The notes below the pieces were generated by a model. That model saw nothing but the letters and a program-made list of their open reading frames with translations, made no database searches and was not told where the DNA came from. A program made the position numbers and the translations under genes. 64,000 nucleotides of DNA from Siphonodentalium dalli (taxonomy: Eukaryota > Mollusca > Scaphopoda > Gadilida > Siphonodentaliidae), in NCBI GenBank assembly GCA_032622095.1, contig CP136061.1, positions 253,281,582-253,345,581 on the forward strand, given 5' to 3'. Below, piece after piece: positions 10,170 to 19,526 of this stretch (position 1 is the stretch's first letter; each line of letters opens with the position of its first letter).

Positions 10170-11217
10170 TGTTTCTGGTGATTTATTCAGAAATTCACTA
10201 TCTGAATATACCGTGAGTTTGCCTAGTGAGATTCGGTTACAGGAGGATGATTGGTGTGTAGCTTTATCATCAGCCATTATTCCAACCAGATTTAAAAGCC
10301 CGCTCCTGGAACAAAGAAATTTTACCTTTTCCACAGATGATCAATCTTATGCATTTGTTTATGGAATAGTGGTGGATATGAATTTCTTGACGCCAGAAAC
10401 TGATTTACCAATTGTTAGAGATCCCAGTTACGGTATTATTGCTAGGAAACTTCGGGTTAAAGGTCCGATTAGATGGAGGAAAAGTGTATTTACAAAGATT
10501 GAATATGGTGTTATTTTTGATGACAAATGTTCGTTCGAAGATTTGATAGATAGGATGCAATTAGTTCAACGAAAATTAATTTTGCATTTTTACAAAGATT
10601 CTGAATTTATGTCAGAATTAGAAAAGACGAAATATAAATTAATCGAACCAGGTTTGAATTCAATCGATGCGAAAGAGTCCCAAACCATATTTGAGGATTT
10701 AATCGGGGATGTAGTTATTGACATTAAGGTGAGAAAACGTCAAAACGTGAACTACCTTTGTTTCACTAGAATGGCAAACCATACAAGCATGTCTCGTTAT
10801 TCGTTGGCGATGGATTTGCAAATTACAAGGACTTCTGAATTGGGATATCTTCTTAATTTGCGTGAAAATTATCAACTAAAATTAAAAGATACCGGTGGAA
10901 AATCCAAAGACTGTTTTTTAATTGTAACTAATCAATTGGATCATATAGACGCTCTTTATATTTATTCAGATATATGTACACATAGTATAGTAGGCGATTC
11001 TAATTCACAATTATTGAAAGTAATATGCCCACGTTCTGATGATATTGTATCAACAACATATTATGAATTCGCAAATTTGCAATTTTTTCCTATACATCAT
11101 AAGAATTTTGACACTATTTCGATATATATTCGTGATTCTACAGGTATGCCACCTCCTTGGACGGATTATGGTAAAACTGTTCTAGTTTTATTATTTAAAC
11201 GCATTTTGATTGGATAA
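10129..11217 (+). CDS. Minor capsid (penton-like) protein
   Basis: 362 residues. The N-terminus (LFSVTLPSNVSGDLFRNSL, then EYTVSLPSEIRLQEDDWCVAL) carries the typical opening of Polinton minor capsid proteins: a short beta strand with TLPSN, a second with LP-I-L, then W-VAL. That family is predicted to form a single jelly roll at the capsid vertices. The remainder is beta-rich and without membrane segments, as expected. A good ATG (AACATGGAA) lies within the end of the membrane-protein gene. The position just before the pX-like and MCP genes supports a virion role. The exact domain end cannot be told by eye. Confidence 0.82.
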   Translation: MEATGLFSVTLPSNVSGDLFRNSLSEYTVSLPSEIRLQEDDWCVALSSAIIPTRFKSPLLEQRNFTFSTDDQSYAFVYGIVVDMNFLTPETDLPIVRDPSYGIIARKLRVKGPIRWRKSVFTKIEYGVIFDDKCSFEDLIDRMQLVQRKLILHFYKDSEFMSELEKTKYKLIEPGLNSIDAKESQTIFEDLIGDVVIDIKVRKRQNVNYLCFTRMANHTSMSRYSLAMDLQITRTSELGYLLNLRENYQLKLKDTGGKSKDCFLIVTNQLDHIDALYIYSDICTHSIVGDSNSQLLKVICPRSDDIVSTTYYEFANLQFFPIHHKNFDTISIYIRDSTGMPPPWTDYGKTVLVLLFKRILIG

Positions 11218-11237
11218 GGATTGATATTAAATATAAA

Positions 11238-11250
11238 TGTATATAAATAG
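11238..11250 (+). promoter_or_regulatory. TATA-like element before the core/capsid genes
   Basis: TATATAAATAG lies in the 53-bp gap between the minor capsid stop and the pX-like ATG. This is the only real gap before the protease end, since the other genes overlap or abut. It could drive a late transcript covering the core protein, MCP and protease. The ATG is only about 31 bases downstream, so the leader would be very short. Confidence 0.35.
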
Positions 11251-11270
11251 ATGTTTCATTATTTAAAGTT

Positions 11271-11636
11271 ATGGCGAATAGTCCTATTCCTATTTTTATA
11301 GGAGATAGGTATCAGAGAGGTTACGGACTTGGTTCTATTTTTGGTAAATTAGCCAGATCAATTGCGCCAATTGCAAAAAATCTGGGAAAATCTCTTTTAA
11401 CGAAAGGTTTAGAAACAGCCTCTAATGTTGGTAGTGATATATTGAGTGGGCAAAATTTATCAGAATCTATTCGAAATCGAGGTAAAGAAGCAGCTTTAGA
11501 TCTTTTACGGCCTAAACGTAAATTACAATATAATTCGGATATTCCATCAAAACGACGTAAATTACAAGAATATTCGGATATTCCTTCAAAAAGACGTAGG
11601 AAGAGACGAAAAACAAAACGTGATATTTTTGAATAA
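11271..11636 (+). CDS. pX-like basic virion core protein
   Basis: 121 residues. The N-terminal part (YQRGYGLGSIFGKLARSIAP) and the following GKSLLTKGLETASNVGSDIL and GQNLSESIRNRGKEAA stretches match the small core proteins of Polintons and adintoviruses that resemble adenovirus pX/mu. The C-terminus has two repeats of a YNSDIPSKRRKLQ-type unit and an arginine/lysine run, suited to binding packaged DNA. GLGSIFG and similar G-rich positions may be protease sites, which is inference. The stop TAA abuts the MCP start codon with no gap. Confidence 0.8.
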   Translation: MANSPIPIFIGDRYQRGYGLGSIFGKLARSIAPIAKNLGKSLLTKGLETASNVGSDILSGQNLSESIRNRGKEAALDLLRPKRKLQYNSDIPSKRRKLQEYSDIPSKRRRKRRKTKRDIFE

Positions 11637-12944
11637 ATGAATCCCAACAGCTGTCCAGTTTCTAAGAGCGAGGTGGATGTTTTTGAAATTCCGCCTACTG
11701 TGGTAACTATAACAGACGGTTCATTTACAGAGAAACATCCATCGAATTCAAATTATTCAAATAGTAACGTACTAGAGTTCTTTTTAGAGTCTCCATCTGC
11801 ACATTATGTTGATCTTTCGGAAAGTTATTTGCAAACCGACGTTAAAATATCGAAAACCGATGGAACCGTTTTCGCAGGCGATCAACACGCATTTCCAATA
11901 AATAATTTTCTTCATTCTTTATTCGAGAGAGCTGATTTATTATTAAACGGTGTAGAATGTGGAGTTGGTCGATATTATGCTTATAGATCTTACATAGAAA
12001 CTTTCTTAAGTTCTACAAGAGAAAATCAATTAGAGAGAACAACTTTATTTATACCTCAGAAAGGTGGGACTTTGGATGATGTACCGGCAGACATTGCCAG
12101 AGGTAGGCAGTTACTTGGAATAATTAAAGACGGTAATATTGGAAAAAAATTTCAATTATGCGGTAAACTACATTTGGACATGTTTAATCAACCAAAATTG
12201 TTAATTCCAAACGTACCCATAAAACTCAGACTGCATAGATCAAAGCCTACTTTTTGTTTACAAGGTAGTGCTGGTGATTATAAGATTGAGCTGTCAGATA
12301 CTAAATTGTTTGTACGAACCGTAGAGTTAAGTGATGTCACTTCAAATGAAATAAGCAAAAAGTTATTAAGTGGAACCAATGCTCAATATCCTTTGGATAG
12401 AGTTTCGTTAAAAACATTTAGCGTAGCACCTAGGACTTTAAGCTTGATTAAAGACGATTTGTTTTTGGGTGATCCATTTCTTCCTAAGAGAGTGTTAATA
12501 TTTTTAGTAGATAATACAGCATTTAATGGTACTATAGCATCTTCTCCTTTTAATTTTAAACATTATGATTGCTACGAAATGGAATTGTCTGTTAATGGTA
12601 AAACCGTGAATGGGCATAAATACGAACAAACTTTCGATGATGATTTATATGTAGGTTCATATTACACATTTTTGAATTCTATAAATAAATTATATTGCGA
12701 GCAATCTTTCAGAGTTAGCTTTTTTGATTATGCCAATGGTTTTACAACTTTCGGTTTTGATTTAACTGCAGATCATAATGCTGATAGTTTAGTTTGGCAT
12801 CCAAAACAGCGAGGTAGTGCACGGTTAAGTGCAAAATTTTCAACAGCTTTACCAGATACAGTAAATGTAATAGTATATGCCGAATACGATAGTTCTATAG
12901 AAATTAGCGGGGAACGTAGCGTTTACACGGGTGGAATATTTTAA
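11637..12944 (+). CDS. Major capsid protein (double jelly-roll, hexon-like)
   Basis: 435 residues, the usual length for Polinton MCPs (C. elegans F54H12.2-type). The opening pattern VLEFFLESPSAHYVDLSESY, followed by a beta strand, then INNFLHSLFERADLLLNG and YAYRSYIETFLS, is the most recognisable block of this family. A later SPFNFKHYDCYEMELSVNG and the tail (VNVIVYAEYDSSIEI) also fit. Trimers of this protein would form the capsid shell. The frame is fully open and complete. The start ATG directly follows the previous stop; the end is followed within five bases by the protease ATG. Confidence 0.92.
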   Translation: MNPNSCPVSKSEVDVFEIPPTVVTITDGSFTEKHPSNSNYSNSNVLEFFLESPSAHYVDLSESYLQTDVKISKTDGTVFAGDQHAFPINNFLHSLFERADLLLNGVECGVGRYYAYRSYIETFLSSTRENQLERTTLFIPQKGGTLDDVPADIARGRQLLGIIKDGNIGKKFQLCGKLHLDMFNQPKLLIPNVPIKLRLHRSKPTFCLQGSAGDYKIELSDTKLFVRTVELSDVTSNEISKKLLSGTNAQYPLDRVSLKTFSVAPRTLSLIKDDLFLGDPFLPKRVLIFLVDNTAFNGTIASSPFNFKHYDCYEMELSVNGKTVNGHKYEQTFDDDLYVGSYYTFLNSINKLYCEQSFRVSFFDYANGFTTFGFDLTADHNADSLVWHPKQRGSARLSAKFSTALPDTVNVIVYAEYDSSIEISGERSVYTGGIF

Positions 12945-12948
12945 CATT

Positions 12949-13401
12949 ATGTTGAGCAACTTAGATATATCTGATGCATTAAAATCAGACTCAGTTTTGA
13001 ATTCTATGATAATAGGCGTTTATGCTTTGGACGAATTACCTGATACTATTAAGCCGAACAGAGGTTTAATTTGTAATACTGACCCATCTTGGTTAGATGG
13101 TGAACATTGGATATGTATATGGAAACGCGATGATAATTTTATAATATATTTTGATCCTATCGGATTACCTCCATCTGAGCAGTTGAAAAATATGTTAGCT
13201 AAATATGGTAGATTGTATTATAGTACAAATTATATTCAACATATATCTTCTTTTTTGTGTGGTTATTTCGTATTATATTATTTGTATCATACTTGTAGAG
13301 GATTGGACTGTCTATACGTTTTAAATAAACCCGGTTTTCATAATGATACTTACGTTTATAATTGGTGTAAACAACATCTACCCGTGTTGTTCGATATTTA
13401 G
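12949..13401 (+). CDS. Adenain-like cysteine protease (maturation protease)
   Basis: 150 residues from the first in-frame ATG (12949). Catalytic residues are visible in family order: H in GEHWICIW (residue 53), D in FDPIGLPP (69), Q in YIQHISS (97) and C in FLCGYFVLYYL (104), as in adenovirus protease and the Ulp1-like fold. It would cleave virion precursor proteins during maturation. Its position directly after the MCP gene, four bases downstream of the stop, is consistent. The frame also extends upstream over the MCP end but without an ATG. Confidence 0.93.
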   Translation: MLSNLDISDALKSDSVLNSMIIGVYALDELPDTIKPNRGLICNTDPSWLDGEHWICIWKRDDNFIIYFDPIGLPPSEQLKNMLAKYGRLYYSTNYIQHISSFLCGYFVLYYLYHTCRGLDCLYVLNKPGFHNDTYVYNWCKQHLPVLFDI

Positions 13402-13454
13402 TTTTTTTTTGTGCTATAAATGAAATGCTTTTTTATAATATTTTTAAAATCAAA

Positions 13455-13712
13455 ATGTCTTCTGACAGTGAATTCGAAGTTTCTCAGAAAGGAAAGAACA
13501 GAGGGAGTTTAAAAAGAAAACTTTTAGATAATTTGGCTGATATAGAAGAGATAGGACAACAAATTTCAATATTAGCTGATAAAAATGCTAAAATTTTGTA
13601 TAGGATATCTAAATTGAATTCAGCTGATAAATTTAAAAAGACTCGTGTTAGATGTTATGAATGTAACGGAGATCATTTAAGACCAGACTGTCCATATCTT
13701 AAAAAAGATTGA
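13455..13712 (+). CDS. Zinc-knuckle protein, Polinton 3' end
   Basis: 85 residues from the ATG at 13455; a frame-consistent upstream ATG at 13425 would add ten hydrophobic residues. A charged, probably helical or coiled middle (residues 15-60, many L, I, K, E) is followed by CYECNGDHLRPDC, a Cys2-His-Cys zinc knuckle with C-x2-C-x3-H-x4-C spacing, one residue shorter than the retroviral CX2CX4HX4C. Such knuckles bind single-stranded nucleic acid. I do not recognise it as a standard Polinton gene. A CTATAAATG TATA-like stretch lies at 13414-13422. The stop is 86 bases before the right TIR. Confidence 0.7.
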   Translation: MSSDSEFEVSQKGKNRGSLKRKLLDNLADIEEIGQQISILADKNAKILYRISKLNSADKFKKTRVRCYECNGDHLRPDCPYLKKD

Positions 13713-13904
13713 TTTGATTATGTTTGTTTTATGATATATTTAATATATATTGATCAAAATATTGATATAATTGTGTTTGTTTATGATATATATTATTAAT
13801 ATTCATTAAAGGAACTAAAGTGTGAAGGGTTCCACATTTCGTTTTCTACGAGACTCTGTAATATCGAGTTTTATGAGATCGAATAGTGTTACCTACAAAT
13901 CTAC

Positions 13905-13910
13905 AATAAA
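13905..13910 (+). terminator. AATAAA polyadenylation signal in the right TIR
   Basis: CTACAATAAAGAAG sits about 190 bases after the last gene and is the first canonical AATAAA in the sense direction after it. It may end the plus-strand transcripts. Because it is in the TIR, the left copy has it on the opposite strand. Confidence 0.3.
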
Positions 13911-14093
13911 GAAGAAAAAGTTCCGACACTAACAAATATTCCATGTGTTTTAGCCTTGTGGTTTTTTACATGCACGAGGTTATTCACTAGCGAATAATTC
14001 ATCTCATTATTTTACTAATCTATCATAACTAACCTATATGTATTCAATCGTGCGTACTAATTCCTTCAAATAGTTACTAGTTAGCCTGACTAT

Positions 14094-14208
14094 ATCATCT
14101 GCCTAGAAATAGTTTGCTTACTATTACCATCTGCCTAGAAATAGTTTGCTTACTATAACCATCTGCCTAGAAATAGTTTGCTTACTATAACCATCTGCCT
14201 AGAAATAG
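14094..14208 (-). repeat. Subterminal 32-bp direct repeats (x4), right TIR
   Basis: CATCTGCCTAGAAATAG recurs four times at 32-bp spacing, the mirror image of 1961-2075. Confidence 0.85.
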
Positions 14209-14276
14209 TTTTTAATAAGTCTTACTATAACTCTCCTTCTATCAAGTATACGGAAAGATTACTACTATACACTACT

Positions 14277-14957
14277 GACACTTATATACATCTTAATACT
14301 GAACTGACACTTGTTTACATCTTAATACTGAACTGACACTTATATACATATTAATACTGTACTGACACTTGTATACAGCTTAATACTGAACTGACACTTA
14401 TATACATCTTAATACTGAACTGACACTTGTATACATCTTAATACTGAACTGACACTTGTTTACATCTTAATACTGAACTGACACTTATATACATCTTAAT
14501 ACTGAACTGACACTTGTATACATCTTAATACTGAACTGACACTTATATACATCTTAATACTGAACTGACACTTGTATACATCTTAATACTGAACTGACAC
14601 TTGTTTACATCTTAATACTGAACTGACACTTATATACATCTTAATACTGAACTGACACTTGTATACATCTTAATACTGAACTGACACTTATATACATCTT
14701 AATACTGAACTGACACTTGTATACATCTTAATACTGAACTGACACTTATATACATCTTAATACTGAACTGACACTTGTTTACATCTTAATACTGAACTGA
14801 CACTTATATACATATTAATACTGTACTGACACTTGTATACAGCTTAATACTGAACTGAAACATTCTTTAAAACACGTATATACATCTTAATACTGAACTG
14901 GCACTTATATACATCCTAAAAACTTACAAACACGTATTTTCGTCTTAATACTGAACT
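14277..14957. repeat. 29-bp satellite array, right block
   Basis: This continues the left array in the same orientation, with about 20 good copies to 14868 followed by three degenerate ones ending near 14957. The first six bases (GACACT) are the right copy of the target duplication. Monomers here are mostly the TATATACATCTT and GTATACATCTT types, with fewer of the variants that dominate the far left. Confidence 0.93.
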
Positions 14958-16169
14958 CACCACGGTTTGGGGGTCATTATTTAAAAATTATTTAATTTTT
15001 TTCTGGAAGAATTGATTTTAAAATCACTTCTTCGAGAAAAAAAGTTATTTAAAAAAAATCGTCGCTATAAATTGTTTTATTTGTTTCTTTTTTTTCTGTT
15101 CTGAAAATCTCCATTATTTAGTCAAATTAAATTTCTTTGAGAAAAAAAACGCTCTTTATAAGAATCGCTCTTCTTTTTTTTTCGTTTAATTTTTGAATAT
15201 CTACGTTATATCTCGTCAATATAATCATCAGTTTGTGCCCGTGGTCAGTTCAGTATTAAGATGAACATAACGTAATATAGATGCTAAATAATATCCGCAG
15301 TTAAGTATCCATATCTGATAGTGGTATTCGGATCGGGCGGTGTGGTACACTACGATTTGGACAATCAGCAAACCTCGGTGATTTCCGTACGCAAATAATA
15401 CTATTTCTGCAGGAACGATAATCCGAGAAGTTGCGATTGTACGATTGGAGCTCACGACGTACCAAACTCATTGCAGCGCACTCCCTGCGATATAGCACTG
15501 CCACAAGGATGGTACTTTGCGGACCGATACATCTATTTTTACATATCGTCGGAAATATATTTAGTTAGCTATTATCGTATTTTTACAACCAAAAGTTTGC
15601 AATAATGGTAATTCTTTCGGTATTGATAAGAACAATATGAACTGAGCCAGACATAGACAATTTTAATTCTAAAAAAATAAGAACTAAGAACACGTAAGAA
15701 ATCCTTACCAAATGTCCTTATGGCAGTGGTATATCAGCGGAGCGATGGGAGATAACTCTGCCTGGAGTTTGACGACGTACATGACAGCCAACCAAAAAGG
15801 CGTCCAGGATCAATATTATGGAAATACATACGGAATATTTGTGTTAATGAAACGGATTCTATAGTTTATGGAACACTATGCTCTTTAGTTTCAACGCAGG
15901 GTTTGATATGGTATATATAGAATATCCATATAGTTTGACGAGATATAAGTTTTATTTTCGCGAGTATGATTCAGCAAATGGGGGCCGAGCTTTGGCAGGG
16001 TTTGATAAGGTATATTCGTTTATTAGGCTACTACTAAATCTATCTTGAGTGCGACATGTAATCAATTTTAGTTTCAATGCAGTCTTTTGTTTCACAAATG
16101 AATAATATGTCATAAATTATTATCCTTGTCATTTCAGGTGGTGCTGCTGCCGCCACGAAACTGAGCCTG
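14958..16169. other. Intergenic, no gene supported
   Basis: An AT-rich run (14980-15190) is followed by mixed sequence. A single inverted copy of the satellite monomer (GTCAGTTCAGTATTAAGATG) lies at 15244-15263. A 48-codon frame beginning at the ATG near 15714 and two overlapping minus-strand frames at 15228-15504 have no recognisable features. Confidence 0.5.
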
Positions 16170-16600
16170 CTGACATTGTTTGCATCGTTATTATATGCGT
16201 TCTTCTCATCCTACTAACATTGTTGGTACGATCTATGTGTTCTTCTCAGCCTACTTACATTGTTGGTAACATATATTTGCTCTTCTCGTGACAATATAAA
16301 GAAACTCAGCCGGCTATTGGTGTTTATAGCATTATTATATACATGTTCTGCTCAGGATAATGTAACGAAACTCAGCCTACCAATGGTGTTTGTAACATTA
16401 TTATGTACATGTTCTGCTCAGGATAATATAACGAAACTCAGCCTACCAATGATGTTTTTAGCACTATTATATACATGTTATTCTCTTGATAATATAACGA
16501 AACTCAGCCTATGAATGGTATTTGTAGCATTATTATATATGTTAATCTCAGGATAATATAACAAAACTCTGCTTAATAATAGTGTTTGTAACATTATACA
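16170..16600 (+). repeat. 66-bp tandem repeat
   Basis: Four to five copies of a 66-bp unit containing ACTCAGCCTACCAATGGTG, TTATATACATGTTCTGCTC and GATAATATAACGAAA. Because 66 is a multiple of three it gives an 84-codon repetitive open frame, which I regard as an artefact. A degenerate piece recurs near 17511-17545. Confidence 0.85.
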
Positions 16601-17475
16601 AGTTGTCGCCCGCTGTCGAGGGAGACATTGAGATTTGTCACCCGCTCGAGAACGGAATGTCTCCCGATGAGCGCAGCTCCGAGGGAGACATTCCGTTCTC
16701 GAGCGGGTGACAAATCTCGATGTCTCCCGAGAAAAAGGGCAACAACTGTTTTGTTATCCGATTATACCACAGGAAAAAATCCTTGCCATCCACACGCATG
16801 ATGTTGCACTGAGTCACGAGTGCTATTTTTCCCGATTATGGATATTTTCAGTAACTACTTATCGTCCTATAGGAGTTCTGTTCCATAAACGATAGTCAAG
16901 CCGTTAAGCGTTTGATAATCAGCGTTTATTTACGATCATTTTGGTGGTAAAATCGTCAATATCGGTATATGCAATGTAAACCAATAAGCCATAAGGTATG
17001 TTATCGCCTTCTGCAATGTGGCATATTCAATATTCGAGACAAATGTATGCATTACGTTGTCCACCAGCAAACATTTATAACCAACCAACCTCAAGGGATC
17101 CACTCTTTCAATCTTGCACCATAATGTCGATATGAACATATTGAATCACCGAGATGTTTCGATGTAAAAAGGACATAATAACGCTTGTCCGATAAAAGTA
17201 TCATCTTAAAAGTTCGAATATTAGTTTTCACTAAATATATGCAAATTAGCAAACACCACAACTGGTGTGTTTTGCGAATCCGTGGGGTATATAAGATCTA
17301 TGATTTTAGTAGATCGTAGTTATGTGAAAAAGATGAGTTACTGCAGTGTGTGTTTGGAGATATTCTTGCAATATAACATCAGGCGGGCGACAAAAACAAT
17401 GTCTCCCGGCTCAGCGGGCGACAGTGTGATTTGTCGCCCGGCACGTGACAGGGTATGGGCCAATCAGAAGGGTCG
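16601..17475. mobile_element. Foldback element with CGGGCGAC-type ends
   Basis: A near-perfect hairpin of about 120 bp (16614-16733) pairs GAGATTTGTCACCCGCTCGA with its complement around a GCGCAGCTC-containing loop. Related phrases (GCGGGCGACA, AATGTCTCCCGG, GATTTGTCGCCCG) return in the other direction at 17381-17441. The two clusters could be the ends of one non-autonomous element of about 0.85 kb with unremarkable interior sequence. Confidence 0.5.
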
Positions 17476-18170
17476 AAAATAGGGAGGAGGGTAACAATAG
17501 TATTTATTGTTAAGCTCAGCCTAATAACGTTTTTTGTAGCATTATATTATTATAGCCAATATATGGAAATCCCTCCAGATTTTTGTTGACAATTTTTTTA
17601 TGATCGAGCATAACATTCCGCATCTTTTGAAGCTTTGTTTGCTATCGGAGAAGTGTCTCTTTCGAATTTAATGGCACTTTTTGTGTTTTGGCGTAATTGT
17701 CTAAATTGTGAATTTTAGTGGGGTATAGCCATATAGGGTTAAGTAATTAATATTGTAAGTAGAAAGCTAAATACAAACAAAAGATGGCAAATTCGAACAT
17801 TAGCAAGCCATAAGTTGAGTGAGTGAACGGAAAATAAATAATCTGAAGAGAAACACAATTTATAGAATGGGTTTATTGAAAGGAATAAGGGTAGGATCAT
17901 GTAATAAATACGAGTACGATATATTACTATTTTATGGCCCAGTTGTCTGCATGTTTGTATTGCAAAATATGTCTTTATCTTACAATTTAGTTATTTTTCC
18001 TCAAATACACGCGAAACACCGATCTTGTATCCTGCATAGCAACACGCCGTATCTTGCATAGCAACAAGCCGTATCTTGCATAGCAACACGCCGTATCTTC
18101 GGTGGCAGTGTGTCTGCGCGGGAGTTGTGGAGAAACTCGCTTTGTTTTTTAAATAATATGAATAACTGAC
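17476..18170. other. Intergenic with short repeats
   Basis: The stretch TAGAATGGGTTTATTGAA...GGATCATGTAATAAATA at 17864-17909 is a dispersed repeat also found at 35224 and 35839. GCCGTATCTTGCATAGCAACA is repeated about three times at 18045-18100. No gene is supported. Confidence 0.55.
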
Positions 18171-18189
18171 CAATTGGCATCAATTATTA

Positions 18190-18620
18190 TTTTCACAATA
18201 TCGGACAAAAACATCTACTGTATCCTTCGATGGTCCCTATATCAACAGATTCCAACAACAATTTTGTTTTTGAAATGTCATCAGTTATCAGAATCATTTA
18301 ATTGCCCAAATATAAAGCTAACCACAGCCAACTGTATTATAAAATTGCCCAAAACCTGTTATTTATCAACATTTTCTTTAAAGAAATTTTGCCGGTTTGT
18401 CATATATCTCGCACAAAAAAGCCACTTGATTTTAGAGTTATCCATCTTCATCCGCAATTTGGTCCGAGACAGTCTTCTCGTCGACTTTTACTGGGCCACT
18501 AAATATTCCAGGTGGTGAAAAAATCTATATTTGCTCACTCTTGGGCTTTGATGGGTGGGTTCCTCGACTCGAATCATATATTTTTTTTACCCCCGAAGCC
18601 AAATAGATAGTAATTAATCG
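18190..18620 (+). repeat. Dispersed repeat, copy 1 (partner at 61735-62085)
   Basis: It shares ordered phrases with 61735-62085: GATTCCAACAACAA, TATCAGAATC, GCTAACCAC, AAAATTGCCCA, TATCAACATTTT and GGGTTCCTCGACTCGAATCA. Identity is moderate. Neither copy has a convincing ORF or clear termini. Confidence 0.6.
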
Positions 18621-19022
18621 TTGATGACGTCAGTCTTGTCAATGACGCACCACGACTTCAGCCGTGATATTCATTGTGTGTATACATACGCGCAACGACA
18701 TATAGTTCTAATAAGATACCATCTTTTAGATGATCGTCTGTTGTTTGAATTGTAAGATAAACTGGTTATCACGACTTTGTGTGTTCCGGAGATAGGTATT
18801 CAAGTCTCGTTTCGTCCTGACGGACTCGATGATAGGCGGCACAGAGAAGGTAGCTCGGCTTGAATAAGGATCTCGGAAACACACATGGTGGCGATAACCT
18901 ATATTTAATATACCTCCTACAGTTTTATATGTACCACAATTTACCCTTTTTATGTTTTTACATTAATGAATATTGTACCTTTTTTTTTACTAGCTCTTAT
19001 CTATGTTCTTTTACATTCGATA
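18621..19022. other. Intergenic, no feature recognised
   Basis: Mixed sequence with a T-rich stretch near 18980. No gene, repeat or RNA feature was recognised. Confidence 0.4.
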
Positions 19023-19526
19023 TTAAATAAAACAATTGACTTCTACTTTTTGCTCTTTATCATGGACTCTGATGAGCGAACTGGCTGCTGCCATAGTTTG
19101 TAATGACCTCAATTCACGGGCAGTATGAGTATGGGATTGAACCATGTCATCAAAATTGTATACATACAGTCCAGTTTCATCATGACCCATATCTAGCAGC
19201 TGAGTTATACCATATGCTACTATACCACAAATGAAGCTCGCCACTAAGAATATGGAAAATAATTCCCAGCTTTCGAGGCAAAATCGTGAACTGGATACCG
19301 GCATATGTATTGTTTGAAACATTCTGATTAGTGGGCCCTTCTCACAAGAAGTGTAGAAGACGACTTGTTGGTGTGAGCGAGATATATTAATCCGACCAAG
19401 AGACGGCAGCTGGTCCTGATAAACTTGAATATGGCAAATCAGAATCAGCCCAGGTAGGCAGGTACTATTGTTTTGAATATTGGAAGTCATAATATAACTA
19501 TTCGGCGCATCTATGGTTACGGACAT
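19023..19526 (-). CDS. Hypothetical protein with one membrane segment (possible exon)
   Basis: A 167-codon frame opening with ATG. One clear transmembrane segment (about residues 90-108, LFSIFLVASFICGIVAYGI) is followed by a hydrophilic tail. The N-terminal part has two N-glycosylation sequons (NNST, NISR) and several cysteines, as in an extracellular domain. No signal peptide is evident at this ATG, so it could be an internal or last exon. I do not recognise the family. Its length and non-repetitive composition in a repeat-rich area make it one of the better host ORFs, but chance cannot be excluded. Confidence 0.35.
   Translation of the reverse strand: MSVTIDAPNSYIMTSNIQNNSTCLPGLILICHIQVYQDQLPSLGRINISRSHQQVVFYTSCEKGPLIRMFQTIHMPVSSSRFCLESWELFSIFLVASFICGIVAYGITQLLDMGHDETGLYVYNFDDMVQSHTHTARELRSLQTMAAASSLIRVHDKEQKVEVNCFI

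Larger units (their letters stand above)
1893..14276 (+). mobile_element. Polinton/Maverick (adintovirus-like) element lacking a visible DNA polymerase B
   Basis: A 12,384-bp element bounded by inverted repeats of about 480 bp that begin 5'-AGTAGTG, with a perfect 6-bp target duplication. It carries the typical virion gene set (packaging ATPase, minor and major capsid proteins, adenain-like protease, pX-like core protein) plus a chromodomain integrase, all on the plus strand in 7255-13712. The TIRs differ only by a 10-bp indel and a few substitutions, and the capsid-module ORFs are open, so insertion was recent. Polintons are usually 15-20 kb and encode a protein-primed PolB. None is seen here, and the 4.9-kb left arm holds repeats and a MITE relic instead. 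An internally rearranged Polinton that lost PolB, or a lineage that depends on a helper, are both possible. Confidence 0.93.
13799..14276 (-). repeat. Polinton terminal inverted repeat, right
   Basis: About 478 bp, the reverse complement of 1893-2380 except for a 10-bp deletion and a few substitutions. It ends CTATACACTACT at 14276 and is followed at once by the target duplication GACACT. It contains the mirror image of the four 32-bp repeats. Confidence 0.95.

Noticed and set aside
12931-12948. Earlier protease start
   Set aside because: The frame there begins with GTG, not ATG; the first ATG is at 12949, just after the MCP stop.
15714-15860. 48-codon frame as an exon
   Set aside because: Balanced composition, but no clear splice sites, homology or neighbouring exon.
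16260-16514. 84-codon ORF with 22-residue repeats
   Set aside because: Product of a 66-bp tandem repeat.
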